NCBI GenBank assembly: GCA_035079385.1 | Contig: JAVHKY010000054.1 | Location: forward strand, 10,393,501 to 10,457,500 | Reading direction: 5' to 3' | Source of the DNA: Aspidiotus rigidus | Taxonomy: Eukaryota; Arthropoda; Insecta; Hemiptera; Diaspididae | DNA length: 64,000 bases | Part shown: piece by piece, positions 32,155-42,611 of the stretch | Layout of the letters: each line of letters starts with the position of its first letter | Numbering within the stretch: the first letter of the stretch is position 1 | Notes under the pieces: model-generated | Seen by the model: only the letters and a program-made list of their open reading frames with translations | Databases searched by the model: none | Told to the model about the DNA's origin: nothing | Position numbers and translations under genes: made by a program

Positions 32155-33141
32155 CTATATTTCGGATGCGATGAGAAGATATTTCCCGTCGATGGAGTAT
32201 GCGTAAGCTGCTTTAGTAGATGTTTTCGACCTATCGGTGAGGCAAAGTGAATGGTCAGGGTAATCTTGAAGTAGTTTGTTGATATGTTGGGTAAAACCAG
32301 GTTTGTCAGATTTTGGGATTTCTGTGAGATCTAGGCGTATTTTAGGTTGAGGGAAGGTCCAAGGGGGGGAAGGGGTTGTGTATATGGGTTCTAGGGGATG
32401 TGCTATGAACGGTTTGTTGATCAGGTGATTGAATTGAAGGCGAATATGTTTGGTGGAGGATTGGTTGTGATTGTGGTGAAAGATTCGGTTAAAAATTGGA
32501 AGTTGTGGGAATTGTGCTACAGAGGATAAAAAGTTGGAGGTTAGGATGAGCCTTCGAAAGTGAAGGGGAGGATCTGGGGCTTCTGCACATAGCCTAAGTT
32601 TGGGGCTGGTGCGATAAGCTCCCAGGGCAATCCTGAGAGAAGATGTCTGGATGGGGTCGAGTGAGGCAAGGACGGTTTTTTTTGCTGTGTTGTAGATCGG
32701 GGAACCATAATCTAATTTTGAGCGAATAAGACTTTTGTATAGAAGAAGGAGTAACTTTCTGTTGCAGCCTTTAGATGGATGAGATATGTATTTTATTATG
32801 TTTGGAGCGCGTGTGCGTTTGGCTTTGTGGGTTTTAATATGGGGGGCCAAGGTAAGTTTTTGGTCAAAATGTAAGCCGAGAAGTTTGCCGTAGTTACGAG
32901 ATGGGATTTGGAAGTTTTGTAGAATTAGAGGAGGTAAGGAGGGGATAGGATTTCTTTTTTTGAAAATAACTGAGTGGGTTTTCAAGGAAGAAGACCTGAA
33001 TCCTCTTTTTGATGTCCCATGTAGTGATTGAGTTAAGGGTGTCCTGTAGGAGTCTGTGGGCTCTTTGCGGATTTGCTGAACGGATAGTGATGTTATAGTC
33101 ATCAGCGAAAAGACGCTGGGTGAGGGGGGGGGGTTACCCAT
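32155..33141 (-). pseudogene. non-LTR RT thumb to RNase H start, frameshifted
   Basis: A 328-codon open frame continues the RT after the G-run frameshift at 33124-33133. An FADD-like catalytic box can be read in the frame next to its beginning. It runs through a QTSSLRIALGAYRTSP segment typical of this ORF2 class (a common LRxxLGAxRTSP motif) and reaches the first RNase H strand (CLTDRSKTSTKAAYAY) before a frameshift ends it. Confidence 0.7.
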
Positions 33142-34229
33142 TTGGTGATATCATTTATTGCTATTAGAAAAAGTAAGACACTGAAGACTTCTCCTTGAGG
33201 GACTCCATTTTGGACCGAAAGGGGAGGGGAGGTCATGTTGTTGATTCTTACTAGAAGGATTCTGTCGTTGAGGAAAGTTTGTAGGATGTTAGGAAGGTGG
33301 CCTCGGAGATCAATTTCGTAAAGTTCGGTAGAGATGAGGTGTCTCCATACCCGGGGAAAGGCCTCTTGGAGATCAAAGAAGATAGAGTATAGGGAGGATT
33401 TGTTATTGGTGACATCGTTGATTTGAGATTGGAGATCATAAAGGGGGTGTATAGTGTTCCGTCCTTTTCTGAAGCCATATTGGAAGGGAGAGAGGATGTT
33501 ATTGGATTCTAGATACCACAAGAGTCTTTTGTTCAGAATTTTTTGAAATAATTTGCCAAGAACGCTAGAAAGGGCTATGGGGCGATATGAGGCAGGGAGG
33601 AGAGGGTCCGAGCCAGGTTTCAATATGGGGAGAATGATGACTGTTTTCCAGAAGATAGGATAGGTGTTTTGTGAAAAAATAGAGTTGAATAAAGAAAGAA
33701 GATAAGTGAGCGAGTTTGGATGGAGATTCTTTATCATGGACGCGTGAATGTTGTCAAGTCCGGGGGAGGCGTTTCTCAGATTTTTATTTATAGTATTCGA
33801 TAATTCGTTTTCGGAGATGGGGAGGTTGTATGGAAGAGGTTCATTTGAAGGAGGATCAAAAGAAATATCAAATTTTTCTTGTTGGAGTTCGTATTCTAAA
33901 AAGTCGGGGTCGTAGTTAGCGTTGGAGGATACTGAGGTATAATGTTTAGCTAGGATTTCGGAGATGAGTAGGGGATCTGAGGTTATTGAGTGATCTGTTT
34001 TTAGTTGACTGATAGAACGAAAAGAACCATTACCCGTGAGTTTTTTAATATCTCTCCACATAGTGGAGATAGACACAGGATGGTTCAACCCCGCTACAAA
34101 TGTACTCCAGGACTGTTTCTTACCGGAACGGACCAGGACTCTTGTTGAAAATTGAAAGGAGAGGAAAAGATCAAGTCGCTCAGTTTGATGTCTCATGGAC
34201 ACTTTCGGACCGACCAAAACTACCCTCAT
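33102..34229 (-). pseudogene. non-LTR reverse transcriptase, N-terminal and palm part
   Basis: Open frame of 375 codons with RT landmarks: ILPILKPGSDP, SYRPIALSSVLGKLFQKIL, FGFRKG-type YGFRKGRNTIHPL, motif A-like FFDLQEAFPRVW, and GVPQGEVFSVLLFLIAINDI. Compared with working RTs the AFD aspartate is replaced (AFP) and the PQGSxLSP box is altered (PQGEVFSV). The frame then passes through the G run and loses the FADD box, which lies in another frame. This copy is inactive. Confidence 0.75.
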
Positions 34230-34270
34230 CTTCTTCGGAATTTTTTCTTCAACAATCTTGAATCGTAAAG

Positions 34271-35160
34271 CTCATGTCTTTCCTTTCCTTTAAAAAAAGA
34301 AAAAAAAGTTCAAGAAATGTCTCCGCGAGCTGTCCTCTTGCTTACTAACTCTGAATCATTCTTGGCGATCATAAATCAAGACTTCCTTTTCTCGAGTCGC
34401 CGTTCTTCAACCTCCCTGCAAATATTTATAATCCCCTTCTGTGAAACTGTAGTGTATAGTCTTCGGAAATTTATCTCGAAGTCTTTCTTGCTCTCGTACA
34501 CGCAAGGTTTGCCTTGATTAATCAAAGAGGAGAACGACTCGAATGCGTGGCGAGTAAACGCATGAGTAGCCAGACCCCTTGTATCAAAAATGATATTTTT
34601 CAAGTATTGCTCTAACCGTGAATAAAATCGCTCTTTACCGTCATGTAGTGAGGGCAAATTATTGCGTACTGTGGTTTTTATTCTTCTCTTTTTTTTTTTG
34701 CCAATTTTAATGAAACATTTTTGTTTTTTATTCACCGGGAATTTACTTTGGTATTAGTGTTTGTATGATCGAGTGCACAACTTTCATACTCAGCATAATT
34801 AACCATCTCGTGGACATTCCTCTCGGTGTTACTTTCATCACGTTCTTCTGTCTGATAAGAGGGATCCAATTTGTTTCCAGACTACTCTCAAATTCAGAAT
34901 CCTCTGGAGCGCTAGTAGCGATATCTTGAATGCAATAAAAAGTGAACATGGTGTGATCTTGAGAGTTTGATGTATCAGTCAAGTCAGTTCTACTGCCCTA
35001 ATTATTGTTTTTTACAGGGAAATGTAAAGAATGGAAGTTTTAGCTCTCATTACCTTTCAGACGAATTGCACTTGGTATTTTTTGCAGTACTTCTCTCGTA
35101 TTTCACCTTTTCGACCGAATTGCACCAATCAGGAAACAGTATTTGTTTTTCCGCTAGAAG
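34271..35160. other. no supported gene
   Basis: Open frames of 60-120 codons overlap on both strands. AT-rich, with an A/T homopolymer near 34690. Confidence 0.3.
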
Positions 35161-35590
35161 CAAGGATACAAAGTCGATTAATAAAACTTCCACTTCCGAT
35201 TTTTTTTTTTTCTGACTTCGTATTGCAGCTTCCAACTTCCACTTCTTGAGCGCTTCTATCGAATAGCTTCCACTTCCAACTTCTAACAAAATATGCAGTG
35301 GTGCCATACAAAAAAAAATAAATGAATAAAAAAAGATTGACGAATATCCACAATAACGATTTTGGGGGAAAATATTTATCTTTTGTGAAGAAGAGATATT
35401 TTTCTTCAAATCATTATTTTGGATATTTTCCATCTTTCTTTGAAACGGCGGTGTAGCTTCCTGTGCAGGAAGTTGATTGAAGAAGTCAATTGCTTTCGAC
35501 TTCCACAAGAAGTCAATTGCTATTGACTTCCACGTCCAACTTCTCACGTTGCGACTTCCAGCTTCCACTTCCAAATAACTTCCCATCCTT
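35160..35590. repeat. CTTCCACTTCCAACTT low-complexity zone
   Basis: Short pyrimidine words (ACTTCCACTTCC, CTTCCAACTTC, GAAGTCAATTGCT) recur many times. The minus-strand 178-codon frame is a by-product of this composition. Confidence 0.65.
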
Positions 35591-36506
35591 GGCTAGAAGG
35601 CAGACCCTTTACTTCAATTCGCAACTAAAATATTGTGCTCTTCTCTAGATGTCACATGGTGAAGAATGGCGATGTGTTTTGTGGTCGGCCACTATAGAAT
35701 AACCGACATTGTAACGTGAGGTTTCAAATTTGGTATCGAACCTTTGCAATTGCCAAAACACTTTGAATTTAGCTTCTTTTAATTCTCATTAGAATTGTTG
35801 GTTATGACCTTTGAACTTATCTGAATAGGTCTTGAAGAATGACCCTCCGCGATTAGATGAAGCACGTGTGCATCGAAACGAGAGAAGCTTTTCTTATTTC
35901 TAGAAACTAGGATTAATCGTACTCGTATATCACAAATCCTTGTCAAAATTGAAAACTCGTACACACCTCTTACTCATTCCTGAGAGCTACCGTTGTACTT
36001 ATCATAAGTGGTTTCAAAGAGACTACCCACCGACTTTGTGTAACTAATTTGAACATTTTTCATTCATTTCTACTTTTTCCCGCTATTCAGAGATTTGGTC
36101 AGAATTCATTTTAGGCTCGCACTATTCGATATAATAGTGTTTCGATCAGCTCTACGTATTAAGGATTCAATCTCTGTACTGCGCACGTAATACTGTGTTG
36201 CTTCCAATAGCCTCGATATTAAATTTCATAGACATAGTTACGCAGCCAGACCTTGTACGTAGTTACGTTTTCCGGCCTCCATGAACGAATTCGTTTTTTT
36301 TTTTTAACTCATGTTTTTCTCGAAGGCGCGTATTCTCGAATTACTCGAACAATACCTATTAGCCAAGTCTCCGCATTGACCAACTGACGCGATCTCACCA
36401 TGTGCTCCTCGTGTGTGTACCGTCTCTAAAGGATGAAGGGCTTCTCTTACACTTGGGATTCTCGATGGCGTTTATCAATGTTATTACTTTTTTCGTTGTT
36501 TTGCAG
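35591..36506. other. non-coding; possible intron upstream of the hairpin exon
   Basis: No ORF of note. It ends in ACTTTTTTCGTTGTTTTGCAG, a strong polypyrimidine-AG splice acceptor at 36505-36506. Confidence 0.35.
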
Positions 36507-36564
36507 GAGATGAGCTGTAGACTTTGTGTCACATTGGCTGTAAAGATGGAGAATGCAGTAACTA

Positions 36565-36627
36565 GGTGGTGGTAACACCGGACATTTTCTGATGATGATG
36601 AATTCAGAAAATGACGAGTGTACCTAC
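36565..36627 (+). ncRNA. pre-miRNA-like hairpin A
   Basis: CATTTTCTGA pairs perfectly with TCAGAAAATG across a loop TGATGATGAAT. Below an internal loop, GGTGGTAACAC faces GTGTACCTAC with mismatches. It shares the 5' GGTGGTAAC with the other three hairpins but its upper stem is unrelated. It is the most diverged member. Confidence 0.4.
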
Positions 36628-36709
36628 ATCAGTTATTGAAAAGCCGCTATCTAAACAATGTACGTCGATAACCGCGAAACGAAGATCGTTGCTGGTATGG
36701 AAATATTGA

Positions 36710-36775
36710 GGTGGTAACTTATCGCTTTCTTGATTTCGATTGGTTTGGTATTCAAGAAACGAATTTGTTACCGCT
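36710..36775 (+). ncRNA. pre-miRNA-like hairpin B
   Basis: 5' arm GGTGGTAACTTATCGCTTTC + TTGA, 3' arm TTCAAGAAACGAATTTGTTA + CCGC. The base stem (GTGGTAAC/GTTACCGC, with one G-U), a middle AT/CG helix and the top stem TTTCTTGA/TCAAGAAA leave only a small internal loop and a one-base bulge. The terminal loop is about 16-18 nt. Size and shape fit an animal pre-miRNA. Confidence 0.55.
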
Positions 36776-36991
36776 TTTCATTTCCTGTGGTGTTTAAACT
36801 ACTGACTCGGGCGACGGGCGGAAATGCAACAGTCAACTTTGCTACGTTTGTTGTTTTATCATCGAGAGATACACGGAATAAACGCCTTGGTATCCTATTT
36901 CGCGTGTAGAATCGGATTGCGTACGTGTATGTAAAATTCGCTGCCGTTTATCGCGTATTGTTGTAGACGGAAGAAAAGAACGGAATTACCG

Positions 36992-37056
36992 GGTGGTAAC
37001 TTACTGCTTTCTTGACTTCGTTTGTATTCGGTTCAAGAAACAGAATAGTTACCGCC
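36992..37056 (+). ncRNA. pre-miRNA-like hairpin C
   Basis: 5' arm GGTGGTAACTTACTGCTTTC + TTGA, 3' arm TTCAAGAAACAGAATAGTTA + CCGCC. Base stem GGTGGTAACT/AGTTACCGCC and top stem TTTCTTGA/TCAAGAAA are as in B. The middle pair changes to TG/CA while staying paired. The loop sequence is unrelated to B. Confidence 0.55.
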
Positions 37057-37141
37057 TCGTGTTCCGAACTGTCGGTGGAAATACGGAGCTTGAAGAAATT
37101 CGGTGGAGTACTTGAAGAAAAGGACGAGTACGGAAATTAGT

Positions 37142-37205
37142 GGTGGTAACTTACCGATTTCTTGACTATGTGTGTATGCTTCAAGAAACGGCAATAGTTA
37201 CCGCC
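37142..37205 (+). ncRNA. pre-miRNA-like hairpin D
   Basis: 5' arm GGTGGTAACTTACCGATTTC + TTGA, 3' arm TTCAAGAAACGGCAATAGTT + ACCGCC. The middle helix is CCG/CGG, another compensated change relative to B and C. Stems are conserved and loops differ across B, C and D, as expected for selection on structure and mature arms. Confidence 0.55.
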
Positions 37206-37320
37206 TTTAATTTTCCTGTTGGAATTATTGATGCATCGCGAAATGTTGAAGGATTAACGTTGTTGTTCCTATTTTGTAATTCGACTTCGTTGTCGAATAA
37301 ATTATGAATTGAAATTAAGA

Positions 37321-39199
37321 TGTAGACACTGTATTGTGAAAGTGGATCGTAATTGTGTAAAATGTTTTACTCACTAAGTTTGTACCGAGGTAAAGTTGAG
37401 TCGTTTCAGCGTTTTACTCGTAAGATTAAAAATACGTGAAAATATCCTAGTTTCGTGAATCAGTTTATCATTGAGTTAGTAGCTGAGCGACTCGGTGAAA
37501 ACGAATGGTGTCAGAAGGTACGCTGCTGTACCCTTGATTGAAACAATTGCGGCAAACTGGCGTATTTTTACATGTAAACAGTGCATTTCAGGATCGTCAA
37601 AAGTTTTTTTTTCGGAATGTGTAAGCATCATTACGCATTTTTCTGTGATGATGCAAAAAAGTAAGGTTACCCTGAATGTACTCGCATGTGATGGCAGGGT
37701 TACCACTTTCTGGAGAACTGTGACAAGTCATGGAAATTTTCTGAAAATAAGTCATAACACTACCCTTAGTCAAAACTCGTCGTAAAAAAATATCCAAAAT
37801 TCCTCTTCTCCTCTCCGAAATACTGCTAAAAAGTCATGAAAAACGAGCGAAAAATGGTACAGAAGACCAGAAAAAGTCAGGAAAATACGATCCTGCGAAG
37901 AATTGCAACCCTGTATGAGCACTTGCAGTGCTGTGTATCGAACTGGTGGAAAGAATGACGAGCGTTTAATTTTTGACTCATTTCTCAAGAGGATAGGCTT
38001 GGCGAAATCGGCCTTTTTTTAATAGGAAAATGGCGAAGCGGGTTGTACTTACAGAATATTCATCTCTGTGCTAGGTTTGCCTCTTATATGGTCCAAGATC
38101 CTAGAAGTACCTAAGACCTAAGTATCTGGAGTTCCTCTTTTCGACTGCATCAAATAGTTCGATTTTTCTCAAGCCTTTCTAGAAGCGTTAAGTTAGATAC
38201 CCTGTACGTTCTCGGGATCGTCACAATGTTTTGAGATCCTAAAATGATGCATGGATATGGGAGTAGAATTGACCATACTTTTATAGTACATGAGAGTGCT
38301 CCATGAGGAAGTTCCAATGAAGGTATGAGGAACTTTCTGAGCTTCGAAAAGGTTACCCAAAACCATCTTTATTGCTGTTGAAAACCACCATTCTTTTTCA
38401 GGCTCAAGCTTTCTTTCCGTGAATTCCACTCGTTTTACCGATATTAATTCTCACACTAGCTGTGTAGATGTGTCAGGGGGCCACTTTTCTGGAAAAACGA
38501 AGTCGGGGGAAAAATCGGGTAGTTTAGAAAAATCGATGAGGGTCAGAGAAATTCTGCCAATAAGATGTAGCGACTAGTAATTAGAAGAATACTTTGATCG
38601 TCAAAAACAAAAAGGACAAATTGAACTCATCAAGAGGAATTGGATCTTGAAAAAATTGAAGAAGAGTCGGGGTAAGTCAGAAATTCATTTTCAGAAAAAA
38701 GTGGCCACCTTCACTCAAATAGTTTCAAGGAGGAGGAGGGGGTTGGATACCGACTCAAACAAAGAAGGAGATAACTCTTTGTTTGTGCAAGAACAAAAGA
38801 CGGTGATCATTGAAGAATTACTGACATCTTTCACCTCTCATGAATCAAATCTAGTACTTCAGTACTCAGTAGTTTGCGGTCCACTGTCACCCAGCACCAA
38901 TCTGTTACCTACCACATGAATGTGTGCAAAGTGCGGACTACCAAGCAGGGATCATTCTTTTGATCCAGTCTATAAATTATTGAAAAATTAAAGTACCTAC
39001 TTGATACTATCGTCCAAAATCTTGACCTCGACCATGGAAAATATTGATCACATAATGGCATTCCTATGTCGCAAGGGTGGCGATCGATTATAGGGCGTAA
39101 GCTTAAGGCTTAAACTTGAATCAGTAGAATTTCTTTCTGCTCAAGTTTAAGATATAGGCTAAACTTGAAATAAACTTTATTTTCGCTTAAACTTAAGGC
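37321..39199. other. non-coding; repeat remnants
   Basis: Open frames below 100 codons and overlapping. Inverted words such as GGTTACCCTG...CAGGGTTACC (37665-37708) and CAACCCTGTA (37905) suggest transposon relics. A minus-strand 78-codon frame at 38193-38429 looks mildly coding-like but has no recognisable motif. Confidence 0.3.
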
Positions 39200-39214
39200 T
39201 GAAAGTATACGTAC

Positions 39215-39410
39215 AAAACATTTTTTCGTTGAAAAAAACATGTTTTTGTTTTAAAAAAATATGTTTTTGTTGAAAAAAACATTTTCGTTTGAAAAAATAT
39301 GTTTTTGTTGAAAAAAATATGTTTTTGTTGAAAAAAATATGTTTTTGTTTTAAAAAAATATGTTTTTATTTTAAAAAATATGTTTTTAATTAAAAAACAT
39401 GTATTTGTCT
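39215..39410. repeat. AAAAAATATGTTTTTGTT minisatellite
   Basis: About eight units of 20-24 bp built from TTGAAAAAAA(T/C)ATGTTTTTG. Units differ in A/T tract length. Confidence 0.85.
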
Positions 39411-40660
39411 TTTTTTTTAACAATTGAGAAATAACGGCTTTTTACCGAACAGTGAAGCGAGTGTGTTTATCTTCGTTCACCCGTTCGAAGTCATGAGCGG
39501 CCTACGTTTATCGTTGTATATCGAGATAGAAACTTCCACTCTTGCTTTCTTTTCTGCGTGTATTTCAATCCAGTTTCTACTATCCTACCTCTCCGCGCCT
39601 CATTCCTTTTCCTTCCGTCAATTTTCTCCTATCTTACCTACCCTTCTCCTGCTATCTCGGCTGTGCGATAAACTTGGCCGATTAGAGGGAGAAAAATGGT
39701 TTTCGTTCGCCTCAACGATGGGTTTTGCTTGTCGTTGAGGCGAGAGTGCGTTTCTCCCTTCGACGGACGACGGGCGTTTTGATGATAATATTCCGGATCT
39801 GAAAAACGTGGCCGCCGAGGCCTGGCTGAATTGAACGTACTCGCCGGAAATTTTAAATTTGATTCGAATAGCACATAAAATATTTATTTTCGAATGTTTA
39901 TTTTATCGGAATCGGCGTGCATTAAATTCGGGTCTGGGCCCTAAATTTTCGGACAATTTGAAACGGTGATCGTTTTCTGGACTGCTACCGATTTAGCCTT
40001 CCCAAATTCGCGTTTCAGACTGTATCGCAATTTCGTGCTTCCGATGCAGTATAATTTTTTTTTAATCCGGTATCGAGAGAATCACATTTCGAGCCAGCCG
40101 CTCTCAGAATAACGTGGGTCAACGAGTGAATTTATTCGAAATTTCTTCTGAGTAGCGAGCACGTTCCACCTGCTTTTACATCTATATCGAATGAAGTTGC
40201 ACGTGACGAGTATCCGACTGCGAACGATAGCTGTACCATCAACGAAATTTCAAGTTTGCTATCTTGCACTTATTTATTATTCCTCCTACCGACTGGTTTA
40301 CTACAATCCGACTGAATAGACGAATCGTTATCTATTCTAGCCGAAATGTTAGTTTAGTTTTGGATAATAAATTGTGTTTATAAAATGTCTCTCGTCAGGT
40401 ATCGGCTCCTTTATCTCGATTAGCAGATTTTTCGATCGTAGGTCTAGCTAGACGCTGATTAGCGTCTCAATACGTGATTCGAATGTCGTTCAAGTAGTCT
40501 GACGAATAAGTTGTACGTCTCCCCCCTTTCGACCTTTGTTCTTTCTAAATTTCTAAAGTAGTCCCATAGTCTTCTTCTCTAGGCCCGATTGATTGGATTT
40601 CCAATCCTCGTTTTGTTTTTTTTTATTCTTGTGTGTTTCGTACACACGTAGTCAAAGCTT
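39411..40660. other. CpG-richer region, possible 5' UTR/promoter
   Basis: Base composition is visibly more balanced here, with many TCG/CGA words. A minus-strand frame 39638-39874 (SDPEYYHQNARRPSKGETHS) looks coding-like but is antisense to an equally long plus frame. A stem CGCCTCAACGA/TCGTTGAGGCG (39708-39742) lies inside. No gene can be named. Confidence 0.25.
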
Positions 40661-40996
40661 TTAATTTTTATTCGTAGAAAGGATGATTAATGATAACGAC
40701 AAACTATTTTTCGTAAGTTTGGAAAGAAGTAGAGCTTTCAACCAGCGACGACGATACCCTCCTCTAGAACTAGCGTTTCTCATAGCCTGAGTGATCCCTA
40801 AAAGTGACGCCGAACTGGACTTGTGGTCTAGCCTCGGGGTATCCCCTCCCTCTGATGAGTACTCACGCTTTCCGACTGAGCTGGCTCTGGGTCCTATCCG
40901 GACGGATAGGCTGGGATCAGAGTCTTGAGTATTCTTTGGAGTGGTCGTGGGTAGTCTGATGGCTATACTATGTGAGAGCTTGTTGCTAATTCTCAT
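40661..40996 (-). CDS. coding-like 111-codon ORF, unknown
   Basis: Protein composition is credible in its middle part (PTTTPKNTQDSDPSLSVRIG, EYSSEGGDTPRLDHKSSSAS, RNASSRGGYRRRW), rich in Ser, Arg and Thr and more GC-rich than its surroundings, as in a disordered region of a host protein. The first ATG is at 40996. Several AG acceptors lie just inside it, so it may be an internal exon. It ends 60 bp before the viral capsid fragment on the other strand and could equally be a separate host relic. Not recognised. Confidence 0.3.
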   Translation of the reverse strand: MRISNKLSHSIAIRLPTTTPKNTQDSDPSLSVRIGPRASSVGKREYSSEGGDTPRLDHKSSSASLLGITQAMRNASSRGGYRRRWLKALLLSKLTKNSLSLSLIILSTNKN

Positions 40997-41057
40997 AATA
41001 TTACCATAACCCTCTCAGACATTTATTGGCGAATGCCATTATATAAATTTTCATTAG

Positions 41058-42554
41058 CATGAAACGGCTATTAATAAAGAAATAGCTGCCTCGACTGAAT
41101 ATGATATGTTCTATAGACATTGGCTGTATTTGGAAAAATCCTCAATTACTGGGAAAAATTTTACTTGGGATATTCCCACTAGTTATTTTAAGCCGAGGTA
41201 TGTAATTATTGGATTTCAGAAAAATAGAGCTGATAAGATTAATACTGATAACAGTCTTTTTGACTTATGTAATCTTGAAAATATTCAATTATATCTTAAC
41301 TAGCGGTTGGCGACGCGCCTCCGGCGCGCCTGACCGCTAGCTGTGTGTTGAGTAGATATCTGTGTTTAATAGGTATCTGTATCTTGTAGGTATGTGTGTT
41401 TTGTAGGTATCTTGGAATTCAGATGAATTTTTAAAAAAGAAACAGTGGAAAGAGTTTTGCAAAATTCACAACTATTCAGTTCAAAAATAAGAAAATAGAC
41501 ACCAAAAACTGCGACTATACTTATAAAAATATATCAAAGTTCCGAGTCGCACAAAAATAAAATCACCAAATTAAATTTTTTACACACTAATTCACTTGAG
41601 AGCTGACTTAACGCGTGAAGCCTGTATTCATCGCAGCAGAATACAGACAAATCCATTGACATTTTGCCAGTCCCTAATAAAACACACGGACAACAGGTAA
41701 AAAAAAGGGTAATTTCCGCTAGCCCATACGCAGTGCGCACTGTGTCTAGACATTGGTTCTTGTATGAGATACCGGATGTAAAATCCTTTATGTAGGTGTT
41801 TTTAAAACTGTGAATAAAATAACTTGCTTAGTATGGAAGTACAGCGAATACTGTAGTCACAAAATTTCCTCCTAAAAATCTGGAACCGGGCTCATTCGAA
41901 AGGAAATTACAGGGGCTACAATTTTTGTTCTCTTCAATTTTTCATAAAAATGAGTTATACTCGAGTTATCACAATAATTCAATTCTCGAAACTGCGCCAC
42001 TCAACGCGCGTAGGTCTAACGTACATGGCAAGCTACACCACCACGTTTTTTTATATTGAAAAAAGTCATTGTTTTCGCCCTTTTTTGAAATTACTCAGCA
42101 CCTCCCCGTCAAATTTTTATTTTTATGAGTCTATGTGCTGCTCTGGGATGAGGACAATATATCCTGAAAGTTTGAAAGTGATCGGCCCAGTAGTTCTCGA
42201 GTTATAAACGGACAGGACGACAGACGGACAAACTTTCTGCTTTATATATTAGATACCTGCTATCCTACAAATAGATTGAATGTAAATCTGAGTGAAAATA
42301 AGTGCTCTCAAATTTATAATATGTTTAAAAATTTCAAATCTTCCCACTATGGAAAGGAGGGTAAGCCTTTGATTGATTATAATGATTTTTTAACTAAATA
42401 CCCTCTAATTGTTATTGATTGCTCTAAACAATCTGAGGTGATCAAAGGATCTACAATAAATATTAAAATTAATTTTCAATGGTGGGATTCTTTTGTTGTC
42501 GATTCAGTTATTCATTGTGTAATAATTACTTCAGATAAAGCTATAATCCATTGA
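41058..42554 (+). pseudogene. C-terminal part of a double-jelly-roll capsid-like protein (Polinton/adintovirus type)
   Basis: Major capsid (hexon-type) protein relic of a Polinton/adintovirus-like DNA virus. The open part 41058-41300 reads through HWLYLEKSSITGKNF, KPRYVIIGFQKNR and FDLCNLENIQLYL. After a roughly 950-bp insertion it resumes at about 42252 (CYPTNRLNVNLSENK, YNMFKNFKSSHYGKEG, LIVIDCSKQSEVIKGS) and ends with TGA at 42554. The KPRYVIxxFQ, LYLN, YP and F.FDCSKQ.E words match the capsid-like family I know from insect genomes, where it is encoded beside a type B polymerase. That identification is from memory of the family. The N-terminal half is missing: a TAG lies at 41055. Confidence 0.65.
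41300..42251. mobile_element. ~950-bp non-autonomous retroelement-like insertion in the capsid gene
   Basis: It splits the capsid frame between LYL and the CYP word. It begins with a strong hairpin (CTAGCGGT...ACCGCTAG, 41300-41340, with GCGCC/GGCGC inside) and ends in GACGACAGACGGACAAAC followed by TTTCTGCTTTATATATTAGA. Tails of this kind are common in insect RTE-type and related non-autonomous elements. No ORF is credible inside. Exact target duplication is not resolved. Confidence 0.6.
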
Positions 42555-42593
42555 AAAAATAATACTGTAGTCGTTCATTAAATTTTTTATAAA

Positions 42594-42611
42594 TTTTTTT
42601 TCCTATAAATG
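42594..42611 (+). promoter_or_regulatory. T-run plus TATAAATG start signal
   Basis: T8 (42594-42601), CC, then TATAAAT (42604-42610) overlapping the ATG at 42609. The same arrangement occurs at other ORFs of the island (47.0, 47.1, 47.8 kb). Confidence 0.5.

Larger units (their letters stand above)
31605..34270 (-). mobile_element. 5'-truncated, degenerate non-LTR retrotransposon (I/Jockey-type)
   Basis: The minus strand carries linker, reverse transcriptase and RNase H segments in order, then an untranslated tail ending in an A/T-rich stretch (plus-strand TTTTTTTATTTTATTTTGAC near 31610). No endonuclease domain precedes the RT, so the copy is 5'-truncated near 34270. At least two frameshifts break it (the G10 run at 33124-33133 and about 32160-32175). 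Confidence 0.8.
36507..37320 (+). ncRNA. putative terminal exon of a non-coding transcript carrying four hairpins
   Basis: The stretch begins right after a strong splice acceptor and ends near an AATAAA at 37296-37301. It has no ORF above 60 codons. Four hairpins that share the 5' word GGTGGTAAC are spaced about 145, 282 and 150 bp apart. Exon limits are inferred from splice and polyadenylation signals. The strand is inferred from those signals. Confidence 0.45.

Noticed and set aside
35050..35586. 178-codon minus-strand frame
   Set aside because: Its sequence follows the repeated CTTCCACTTCC words. The composition is that of the repeat, not a protein.
39193..39423. 76-codon Lys/Phe-rich minus-strand frame
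   Set aside because: Direct translation of the AAAAAATATGTTTTTG minisatellite.
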